DNA from: DATLOJ01 sp035536315 | GTDB lineage: Bacteria; Actinomycetota; CADDZG01; JAHWKV01 | Reading direction: 5' to 3' | Assembly: GCA_035536315.1 (NCBI GenBank) | Contig: DATLOJ010000048.1 | Location: 1-19,202, forward strand | Length of the DNA stretch: 19,202 nt | Shown: positions 13,297 through 19,202 of the stretch, piece by piece | Layout: each line of letters opens with the position of its first letter | Position numbering within the stretch: the stretch's first letter is position 1 | The notes under the pieces: model-generated | Databases searched by the model: none | What the model was told of the DNA's origin: nothing | What the model saw: the letters and a program-made list of their open reading frames with translations, nothing else | Program-made: the position numbers and the translations under genes

Positions 13297-15540
13297 ATGT
13301 CGCAAGCCACAGAGCAAACGGCCGAGAAGCACGAGGCCCACGAGCCCGCGGCTAACTCGACTGCAAGAGTGTTCGATGTCGAGGGCATGACCTGCGCGTC
13401 CTGCGCGTCGCGCGTCCAAAAGACTCTTTCGAAAGTCCCCGGCGTCGAGAAGGCTTCCGTCAGCTTTGCGGGCATGGAGGCAGCGGTGACGGCATCCGGT
13501 CACGTCGAGGACGAGCACCTCATACACGCGGTCGAGCGAATCGGTTATGGGATGAGCCCGCAGGTTCACGAGCATGGGGGCCACGACCACATGGCCGCGG
13601 TCGCAAAAGCGGGTTCACGATTTCTGTTTTCGGCCGTCCTCACTCTGCCCCTCGTCTTGATGCACTTCATCCCGTCCCTCATGGACGTTGTGGGGGGCCA
13701 CCAGCGCGCCGCATGGATCTCTCTCGTCCTCGCGACGCCGGTTCAGTTCTGGGGCGGATGGCCATTTCTTAGGTCTGCATTTCTGAAGGCCACGCGCATG
13801 CAGACCAACATGGACACTCTGATTGCGCTCGGTAGCCTCACGGCGTACCTGTACAGCACGTACTCACTGCTGCGCGGCGGCCAACACACCCAGGCCGTCT
13901 ACTTCGAGACCGCGGCAGTCATCATCACTTTGATCCTGCTGGGCAAGTACTTCGAAGCGCGCGCGCTTTCGCGGACGACATCTGCGATCAGATCCCTTCT
14001 GGAGCTGGGGGCCAAGAAAGCGACGGTCATACGCAACGGCGAAGAGGTCACGGTCGGTGTCGACGAGGTAGTTGCCGGGGATCTCATGGTTGTTCGTCCG
14101 GGCGAGAAGATTCCCGTCGATGGAATAGTGGTCGCGGGAAGTTCGGCCGTGGACGAGTCGATGCTGACGGGGGAATCGCTTCCCGTTGATAAGTCGCCGG
14201 GCGACGAGGTGTACGGCGCGACGTTCAACTCCAACGGAAAGCTGGAAGTCGAAGCCCTGCGGGTGGGGAAGGCGACCGCGCTCGCTCAGATCATTTCTGC
14301 GGTAAAGCGCGCGCAGCAGTCGAAGGCTCCGGTGGAAAGACTCGCCGACCGGGTGGCGGGGATCTTCGTCCCGATTGTGATCGTCCTGGCCGCCGCCACA
14401 TTCGGCGGCTGGCTGATGGCAGGGGGATCTGTCTCGCAGGCGATGACTGCAGCCATTGCCGTTCTGATCATTGCGTGCCCATGCGCGATGGGTCTTGCGA
14501 CCCCAACCGCGATCATGGCTGGAACGGGCAGGGGAGCGGAGAGCGGCATCCTGATCCAGGGGGCCGAGGTCCTCGAGCGTTCGGGCAAGCTGACCGCCGT
14601 GGTCTTCGACAAGACGGGCACGCTGACTCATGGACAGATGAGTGTGACCGCGGTGCTTCCCGATGAGTCGGCCGACCCGGCGACGAATGAAGCCGTACTG
14701 CGCCTGGGGGCCGGAGCCGAGAGCGGGTCAGAGCACCCCATTGGTAAAGCCGTCGTTGAGGCCGCGCGCACCAAAGGGCTGAGCGTGCCTTTACCCGAAG
14801 GATTCAAGGCCGTGACCGGAGCTGGCGTCATGGCAACGGTCGAGGGCCGGAAGGTGCTGGTGGGACAGGAGAAGTTCCTGCTGGAAGCGGGCCTCGACCC
14901 ATCAAAGGAGCTCAGCGAAGCTGCAGCCGGCCTGGCCTCCTCAGGGTCGACGGTTCTGTTTACGGGATGGGACGGCAGTGTCAAAGGGATCATCGGGCTG
15001 ACGGACACGATCCGGGAGGGGGCCAAGCAGGCGGTCGATCGTCTCAAGAAAGAAGGCGTGAGCGTCGCGATGCTGACCGGCGACAACAAGTTCACGGCCG
15101 AAAAGATAGGCCGGGAAGCGGGTATCGACAACGTGATAGCCGAGGTACGTCCCTCTGCCAAAGCCGACGAGATTGCCAAGCTCCAATCTGGCGGAGAGGT
15201 TGTCGCAATGGTCGGTGATGGGATCAACGACGCCCCTGCGCTCACCCAGGCTGATCTGGGCATTGCGGTAGGGAGCGGAGCCGACGTGGCCATCCAGGCT
15301 GCCGACATGACTCTAATCGGCTCGGACCCACGGATGGTGCCTGTGGCCATCCGCCTGGCGCGAATGACACTCAGGGTCATCAGGCAAAACCTGTTCTGGG
15401 CGTTTGCCTATAACGTGGCCGCGATCCCTCTTGCAGCAGCAGACAGGCTCTCGCCTTCGATTGCGGCGCTCGCCATGGCTTTTTCGAGCGTGAGCGTCGT
15501 TGCAAACGCCCTCAGGCTAAGGAGCATGCGGCTGGCTTAG
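13297..15540 (+). CDS. copA: Cu(+)-exporting P1B-type ATPase (CopA)
   Basis: Pumps Cu(I) out of the cytoplasm at the cost of ATP. The 747-residue protein has one N-terminal HMA domain (G-M-T-C33-A-S-C36), a His-rich linker H-E-H-G-G-H-D-H (91-98), eight predicted transmembrane helices, T-G-E-S (301-304, dephosphorylation), C394-P-C396 in helix 6, D438-K-T-G-T (phosphorylated Asp), S-E-H480-P (nucleotide site), T-G-D-N and G-D-G-I-N-D-A-P (640-647). Helix 7 has Y-N-V-A-A-I-P and helix 8 M-A-F-S-S-V-S-V-V. The C-P-C with Y-N and M-S-S-like residues is the P1B-1 (Cu/Ag) signature. The length is typical. ATG 13297 has AGAGA upstream and follows the chaperone by 9 bp. Control by the CsoR-type operator is inferred. 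Confidence 0.96.
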   Translation: MSQATEQTAEKHEAHEPAANSTARVFDVEGMTCASCASRVQKTLSKVPGVEKASVSFAGMEAAVTASGHVEDEHLIHAVERIGYGMSPQVHEHGGHDHMAAVAKAGSRFLFSAVLTLPLVLMHFIPSLMDVVGGHQRAAWISLVLATPVQFWGGWPFLRSAFLKATRMQTNMDTLIALGSLTAYLYSTYSLLRGGQHTQAVYFETAAVIITLILLGKYFEARALSRTTSAIRSLLELGAKKATVIRNGEEVTVGVDEVVAGDLMVVRPGEKIPVDGIVVAGSSAVDESMLTGESLPVDKSPGDEVYGATFNSNGKLEVEALRVGKATALAQIISAVKRAQQSKAPVERLADRVAGIFVPIVIVLAAATFGGWLMAGGSVSQAMTAAIAVLIIACPCAMGLATPTAIMAGTGRGAESGILIQGAEVLERSGKLTAVVFDKTGTLTHGQMSVTAVLPDESADPATNEAVLRLGAGAESGSEHPIGKAVVEAARTKGLSVPLPEGFKAVTGAGVMATVEGRKVLVGQEKFLLEAGLDPSKELSEAAAGLASSGSTVLFTGWDGSVKGIIGLTDTIREGAKQAVDRLKKEGVSVAMLTGDNKFTAEKIGREAGIDNVIAEVRPSAKADEIAKLQSGGEVVAMVGDGINDAPALTQADLGIAVGSGADVAIQAADMTLIGSDPRMVPVAIRLARMTLRVIRQNLFWAFAYNVAAIPLAAADRLSPSIAALAMAFSSVSVVANALRLRSMRLA

Positions 15541-15604
15541 TGCACCGTCGGGCAACGGGCGCAACGTCACCTGACGGAGCACGACGGCTTGAAGGGTGCG
15601 CCGG

Positions 15605-15610
15605 TAGAAT
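15605..15610 (+). promoter_or_regulatory. -10 box (TAGAAT) for leaderless aminotransferase transcript
   Basis: TAGAAT (5 of 6 matches to TATAAT) ends 6 nt before the GTG at 15617, with no Shine-Dalgarno in the spacer CTGTCG. It lies in the 76-bp gap after copA. No clear -35. Confidence 0.45.
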
Positions 15611-15616
15611 CTGTCG

Positions 15617-16795
15617 GTGGAATTTCGAAGGGTGGAGCGCTTCCCCCCGTACGTCTTCGCAGCAGTAAACGAGATGAAGGCCGCCGCGCGCAATCGCGGA
15701 GAAGACATCGTCGACCTGGGCATGGGGAATCCAGACATACCCACGCCGGATGTGATCGTCGACAAGCTCATAGAGGCAGTTCACAACCCAAAGAACCACA
15801 AGTACTCGGCATCGAAGGGTATTCCCAAGCTCAGAAGGGCTATTGCCGATTGGTACGACCGCAACTACGGAGTTTCGATCGACCCGGACACAGAGGCAAT
15901 CGCGACCATCGGGGCGAAAGAGGGGATCAGCCACCTCATGTGGGTGCTGCTGCAGCCGGGCGACTCATGCCTTGTCCCGGAGCCGACGTACCCGATCCAT
16001 TCTTACGCGCCGATGCTCGCCGGGGCTGCCGTCCACAAGGTCCCGCTCTCGCTCGGAGCCGATTTCTTCACCGACCTGACCAGGGTTTACGAAAGCACCA
16101 CCCCCGCGCCGCGAGTGATCCTGGTTTCCTTCCCTCACAACCCAACGACAGCCGTCGTCGAGCTGGATTTCTTCGAACGGCTCGTGGCTTTCGCGAAGCA
16201 GCGAAAAGTCATCATCGTTCACGACATGGCCTACGCAGATCTGGTCTTCGATGCCGAGAGAGCCCCTTCGCTTCTCCAGGTGCCGGGGGCCAAGGATGTG
16301 GGAGTCGAGCTGTTCTCGATGTCGAAGTCGTACTCCATGGCCGGGTGGCGGCTCGCATTCATGTGCGGCAATCCGGAAGTCGTGGGAGCTCTGGGCAGCT
16401 TGAAGTCGTATCTGGACTACGGCGTCTTCCAACCGATCCAGATAGCGGGAATCATTGCCCTGAACGAGGCAACGGAGGCTCCCAAGCAGATCAGGGAAAC
16501 CTACCGATTGCGAAGGGACTGTCTGGTTACCAGCCTGGAAAGAGCCGGATGGGAAATACCCCTGCCTCCGGCCACGATGTTTGCATGGGCGGCCATTCCG
16601 GAAGAGTTTGCAGCAATGGGTTCCCTCGAGTTCACGAAGTTTCTGATCGATGAAGCAAAGGTTGCCGTGTCGCCGGGAATCGGGTTCGGGAAGGCGGGGG
16701 ACCGCTTTGTACGATTCGCGCTTGTTGAGAACGAGCAGAGAATCAGACAGGCCGCCCGTGGGATCAAACGGGCGTTAGAGGAGAGATCGCCATAG
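15617..16795 (+). CDS. PLP-dependent class I/II aminotransferase (AlaC-like)
   Basis: A 392-residue fold-type I aminotransferase closest by eye to AlaC (glutamate-pyruvate aminotransferase) and related LL-diaminopimelate/aspartate-type enzymes. Cofactor residues: K237 in S-M-S-K-S-Y-S-M-A-G-W-R-L (Schiff-base Lys, with R245), N175 in F-P-H-N-P-T, D203 and Y206 in V-H-D-M-A-Y, and G-M-G-N-P-D-I-P-T-P in the N-terminal segment. The substrate carboxylate would be held by the C-terminal Arg in R-F-V-R-F-A-L. Pyruvate/glutamate specificity is inference. The GTG start fits the leaderless box 6 nt upstream and the family N terminus (F-R-R-V-E-R-F-P-P-Y-V-F). A strong ribosome site (AGAGGAGAG) near its 3' end serves the next gene. 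Confidence 0.92.
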   Translation: MEFRRVERFPPYVFAAVNEMKAAARNRGEDIVDLGMGNPDIPTPDVIVDKLIEAVHNPKNHKYSASKGIPKLRRAIADWYDRNYGVSIDPDTEAIATIGAKEGISHLMWVLLQPGDSCLVPEPTYPIHSYAPMLAGAAVHKVPLSLGADFFTDLTRVYESTTPAPRVILVSFPHNPTTAVVELDFFERLVAFAKQRKVIIVHDMAYADLVFDAERAPSLLQVPGAKDVGVELFSMSKSYSMAGWRLAFMCGNPEVVGALGSLKSYLDYGVFQPIQIAGIIALNEATEAPKQIRETYRLRRDCLVTSLERAGWEIPLPPATMFAWAAIPEEFAAMGSLEFTKFLIDEAKVAVSPGIGFGKAGDRFVRFALVENEQRIRQAARGIKRALEERSP

Positions 16796-16851
16796 CCATT
16801 CAGATCGTTGTTGCTGAGGTCGAGGTCCCCATTCAAGAGGACATCGAACGC

Positions 16852-17097
16852 ATGCGCAGAATGCTCTCGACCAACTTGAGGGAAGGCGACGGCATTTACA
16901 GCGAAGAGCAACGGTTCTTCATCATCCTTCCGACGGACATCGCAGGTGCTAAAGCCGCCTTCGACAGACTCGGTCCCCTGATCACGGGCATTGGGGGGGT
17001 TGCCCACATCAGGCCACTCGGTAGCGACCATCTGGTGGACAGCGTGTACCGGCGTGCATACGCGCGGATCCTGCCCGTGCAGGCAAGGTGGGGATAG
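16852..17097 (+). CDS. small protein resembling a degenerate GGDEF domain; start uncertain
   Basis: The first standard start is ATG 16852 (81 residues), but it has no ribosome site. Upstream the same frame reads a sensible strand-helix (I-Q-I-V-V-A-E-V-E-V-P-I-Q-E-D-I-E-R). At 16792 an ATA overlaps the aminotransferase stop (ATAG), exactly 8 nt after AGGAG. From there the product would be 101 residues. No ATG, GTG or TTG lies in frame between them. The sequence L-R-E-G-D-G-I-Y-S-E-E-Q-R-F-F-I-I-L-P-T-D-I-A-G-A is laid out like the R-x-x-D...GGDEF-x-x-x-L-P...A core of diguanylate cyclases, with the G-G-D-E-F turn replaced by E-E-Q-R-F, so no cyclase activity is expected. The resemblance is by eye only. 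The stop shares its G with the next GTG start. Confidence 0.55.
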   Translation: MRRMLSTNLREGDGIYSEEQRFFIILPTDIAGAKAAFDRLGPLITGIGGVAHIRPLGSDHLVDSVYRRAYARILPVQARWG

Positions 17098-18434
17098 TGG
17101 CGGCGCCAAGAACGAAGCGCGTGCTCATCATGGGAGCCGCAGGAAGGGACTTCCACAACTTCAACGTGGCCTTCCGTGACGACCCATCTGTCAACGTGGT
17201 CGCTTTCACGGCGACGCAGATCCCGTACATAAGCGACAGGCGCTACCCACCGGAGCTTGCGGGCCCGTCTTACCCGGAGGGCATTCCCATCCACGACGAG
17301 TCGGAGCTTCCGGGTCTGGTCGACAACGGGCAGGTGGACGAAGTTGTCTTCGCATATTCCGATGTCTCGCACGAATTCGTGATGCATGCAGCCTCTGCCG
17401 CTCTGGCAGCGGGGGCCGATTTCAAGTTGATGGGACCTTCGTCGACGATGATCGAGTCCAAGGGTCCAGTTGTTGCGATATGCGCAGTGAGGACGGGATC
17501 GGGAAAGAGCCAGACGACAAGGGCCGTGTCGCGGGCTCTGGAGGGCGCGGGACTTCGCATCGCCGTAGTCCGCCACCCCATGCCGTATGGAGACCTGACG
17601 AAGCAGATCGTTCAGAGGTTCGAATCGACGGAAGATCTCATCGCTGCCAACTGCACCATCGAAGAGCGGGAGGAGTACGAGCCGCATATCCGTGAGGGAA
17701 GAGTCGTTTATGCGGGCATCGACTACGAACTCATTTTGCGCAGGGCCGAGGAGGAGGCGGACGTGGTCGTTTGGGATGGCGGAAACAACGACCTTCCCTT
17801 CTACAAGCCGGACATTCACATCGTCGTTGCAGATCCGCTTCGTGCCGGGCACGAGACCAGGTACCACCCGGGGGAGTCGAACCTGCGCATGGCGGATGTC
17901 GTGGTCATAAATAAGATCGACTCGGCCACCGAGGATCAGGTGGGTAGCGTCCTCGCAGCAATCGAAGAGCTGAACCCCGAGGCCGAGGTCGTGAAGGCCG
18001 AATCGATCGTGACCGTGGAGAGCCCCGAGATGATCGAGGGCAAGCGAGTCGTCGTCGTAGAAGACGGGCCGACCCTGACGCACGGAGAGATGACTTACGG
18101 GGCAGGTGTGGTTGCAGCCCAGCGTTTCGGGGCCGCCGAGGTCATCGACCCGCGTCCGTTCGCAACCGAGAGTTTGCTGGAGGTCTACCGCAAGTACCCG
18201 GTGGGGCCCGTGGTGCCTGCGATGGGTTATTCGAAGCAGCAGATCAAAGATCTGGAGACAACCATCAACTCCGCGGGGGCCGACCTTGTCTTGATTGCGA
18301 CGCCGATCGACCTGCGGGCCCTCGTTGACATAGAAGCGCCAGCGCTGCGAGTCGGCTACGAGCTGTCCGAAGTCGGCGAGCCGACGATCGAAGGGGTGCT
18401 GAAGCCCGTGATCGAGGCCGCCAAAACGAAGTAA
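17097..18434 (+). CDS. COG2403 P-loop GTPase, cyclic 2,3-diphosphoglycerate synthase-like
   Basis: A 445-residue protein of the COG2403 family, which includes the cyclic 2,3-diphosphoglycerate synthase of methanogens (cyclises 2,3-bisphosphoglycerate using ATP); the bacterial members' role is unproven. An N-terminal Rossmann-like part begins V-L-I-M-G-A-A-G-R-D-F-H-N-F-N (9-23), a family hallmark, followed by a P-loop domain with R-T-G-S-G-K137-S-Q-T-T, V-V-W-D-G-G-N-N-D (Walker B-like, 224-232), the H-P-G-E-S-N-L-R-M-A-D segment and N-K-I-D (272-275). GTG 17097 is preferred (GGTGG five bases upstream, TAGTG overlap with the previous stop); GTG 17088 is in frame. It ends 88 bp before the HNH gene. 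Whether this cell makes cyclic diphosphoglycerate is unknown. Confidence 0.88.
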   Translation: MAAPRTKRVLIMGAAGRDFHNFNVAFRDDPSVNVVAFTATQIPYISDRRYPPELAGPSYPEGIPIHDESELPGLVDNGQVDEVVFAYSDVSHEFVMHAASAALAAGADFKLMGPSSTMIESKGPVVAICAVRTGSGKSQTTRAVSRALEGAGLRIAVVRHPMPYGDLTKQIVQRFESTEDLIAANCTIEEREEYEPHIREGRVVYAGIDYELILRRAEEEADVVVWDGGNNDLPFYKPDIHIVVADPLRAGHETRYHPGESNLRMADVVVINKIDSATEDQVGSVLAAIEELNPEAEVVKAESIVTVESPEMIEGKRVVVVEDGPTLTHGEMTYGAGVVAAQRFGAAEVIDPRPFATESLLEVYRKYPVGPVVPAMGYSKQQIKDLETTINSAGADLVLIATPIDLRALVDIEAPALRVGYELSEVGEPTIEGVLKPVIEAAKTK

Positions 18435-18461
18435 GTCGGGCCGGCCAAACTTTTCAAAAAC

Positions 18462-18482
18462 CTTTGCGCCGGCGGTGCGAAG
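18462..18482 (+). terminator. hairpin after the COG2403 gene
   Basis: A 9-bp stem with two G-U pairs and a GGC loop (arms 18462-18470 and 18474-18482) lies 27 bp past the stop. No T-run follows on the plus strand; a T-run (GTTTTTG) follows only on the minus strand. It may end the aminotransferase block weakly or act in both directions. Confidence 0.35.
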
Positions 18483-18510
18483 CCACGCCTGGACTGTCAC
18501 TACCCCCCTT

Positions 18511-18516
18511 CATAAT
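18511..18516 (+). promoter_or_regulatory. -10 box (CATAAT) for leaderless HNH-gene transcript
   Basis: CATAAT (5 of 6 matches to TATAAT) ends 6 nt before the ATG at 18523, with TTGGGC between and no Shine-Dalgarno. TGGACT at 18490-18495 is a possible poor -35 at slightly short spacing. Confidence 0.4.
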
Positions 18517-18522
18517 TTGGGC

Positions 18523-19202
18523 ATGTGCAGCACCATCAAGCAGCTTCGTGAGTCCGCCGAAAAGGTCGCTGCCCGCCTTGATCCGGAGCTGGTTCACCCC
18601 AAGGATCTGCCGGCCCTTCTCGATGAGTGGTCCAAGCTGAAGAAGATCTCCTCTGCGATGGAGATGGTCATCGCCGGCAGGGTCGCCTCCTCAGGAAACT
18701 GGCAGTCGGAAGGTGACAACTCAGCAGCTCACTTCGTCTCTCGCACGACCGGCGAGTCGGTGAAGGGTGCGGTCGATCTGTTGAAGACGGCTTCTGCCCT
18801 GAAGAGCTTGCCCAAGACCGAAGAAGCCTTCCGCTCAGGCAAACTGAGTCCTTCTCAGGTGTCAGAGATCGCGTCCGCGGCCTCCGTAGCTCCTCAGGCT
18901 GAAGAGCAATTGTTAAAGGTGGCAGAGACCGACGGGCTCGTCGGAGTGCGTCAGGCGGCCGGCAGGGTTCGGGCTGCTGCTTGCCAGGACCACGTCGAGA
19001 GAGCTCGAAGGCTGCACGAAGGTAGGTATCTGAGGACCTGGATGGACTCGGAGGGTGCCTTCAGACTGAGCGGCCAGCTCACTCCAGAGGCGGGATCAGA
19101 GGTAAAGGCGGTCCTCGAGGCGATTGCCAAGGACCTCAAGAAGAAAGCTCCCAAGGAGACCCCCGACGCTCTGGCAGCCGATGCCCTCCTTCAGATGGCC
19201 AG
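18523..19202 (+). CDS. DUF222 / 13E12-repeat HNH endonuclease family protein, 3'-truncated by window
   Basis: The reading frame runs open to the right edge (226 codons seen, last one incomplete), so the C-terminal part is missing. The visible part matches the DUF222 region of actinobacterial 13E12-repeat proteins: N-S-A-A-H-F-V-S-R-T-T-G-E-S-V (compare S-A-A-x-W-L-A-x-x-T-G-x-S), A-L-K-S-L-P-K-T-E-E-A-F-R-S-G-K-L-S-P-S-Q-V, a helix-rich stretch, and F-R-L-S-G-Q-L-T-P-E-A-G-S-E-V. An HNH nuclease motif would be expected downstream and is not in the window. These proteins are multicopy in many actinobacteria; their role (mobile-element-like or DNA-processing) is unsettled. The start ATG follows a leaderless-type -10 box. 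Confidence 0.85.
   Translation, partial: MCSTIKQLRESAEKVAARLDPELVHPKDLPALLDEWSKLKKISSAMEMVIAGRVASSGNWQSEGDNSAAHFVSRTTGESVKGAVDLLKTASALKSLPKTEEAFRSGKLSPSQVSEIASAASVAPQAEEQLLKVAETDGLVGVRQAAGRVRAAACQDHVERARRLHEGRYLRTWMDSEGAFRLSGQLTPEAGSEVKAVLEAIAKDLKKKAPKETPDALAADALLQMA

Noticed and set aside
17615..17626. GGTTCGAATC-like box resembling a tRNA T-arm
   Set aside because: It lies inside the COG2403 coding sequence in good frame, and no acceptor stem or anticodon arm can be folded around it.
18439..18446. GGCCGGCC palindrome after the COG2403 gene
   Set aside because: An eight-base all-GC palindrome is unremarkable in DNA of this composition, and nothing else marks it as a regulatory or attachment site.
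16896..18500. Minus-strand open frame of 534 codons opposite the COG2403 gene
   Set aside because: It is the antisense shadow of a recognised P-loop gene in GC-rich DNA; the translation is Arg/His/Leu-rich without any recognisable domain and has no ribosome site.
1..19202. CRISPR arrays, insertion sequences, long direct repeats
   Set aside because: I looked for regularly spaced repeats, terminal inverted repeats with target duplications and transposase motifs and found none.

Overview
The window is GC-rich (roughly 60% by eye) and gene-dense, with NTGA start/stop overlaps, many GTG and TTG starts, and several genes that look leaderless. Together with a luciferase-like (F420-type) oxidoreductase, a 13E12/DUF222-type HNH protein, a DUF5304-like Cys protein beside an SRPBCC gene and a ROK glucokinase, this points to a chromosomal segment of a high-GC actinobacterium, probably a deep-branching or uncultured one. 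This assignment is inference from gene content. I see no rRNA, tRNA, CRISPR array, insertion sequence or phage gene.

Layout. (1) 1-1067: an unrecognised ORF at the left edge, then a convergent gene for an exported, membrane-anchored protein with a DUF4430-like region. (2) 1098-2240: a PIG-V-like membrane mannosyltransferase, divergent from it. (3) 2419-6746: an isoprenoid block: ispG and ispH (the last two MEP-pathway steps), a YjbQ/UPF0047 protein, a long-chain trans-polyprenyl diphosphate synthase and a divergent cis-prenyltransferase (UppS family). It covers the route from MEcPP to polyprenyl diphosphates for quinones and lipid carriers. (4) 6756-8212: a membrane protein with two zinc ribbons, followed directly by a metallophosphoesterase. 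(5) 8289-8974: an SRPBCC protein and a small Cys-containing protein, converging on and overlapping the 3' end of a soluble GAF histidine kinase (8943-10163, minus). (6) 10197-12983: a ROK glucokinase, a DUF1232 protein, a multi-spanning membrane protein of unknown function and an LLM oxidoreductase. (7) 12983-15540: a CsoR-type operator driving a copper chaperone and a Cu(+) P-type ATPase. (8) 15617-18434: an AlaC-like aminotransferase, a small protein resembling a degenerate GGDEF fold, and a COG2403 / cyclic-2,3-diphosphoglycerate-synthase-like P-loop protein. (9) From 18523 to the right edge: the N-terminal part of a DUF222/13E12 HNH protein.

Genes inside blocks are mostly joined by 1-4 nt overlaps (GTGA, ATGA, TGATG), suggesting translational coupling. 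Four or five block-leading genes instead have a -10-like TANNNT box 6-7 nt before the start codon and no Shine-Dalgarno sequence, the pattern of leaderless mRNAs. No intergenic gap exceeds 300 bases; the longest is the 178-bp region before ispG.

Nothing here is an obvious new defence or mobile system. The best candidate for something undescribed is the aminotransferase / degenerate GGDEF-like / COG2403 cluster at the right side, where the small gene may start at a non-standard AUA codon.
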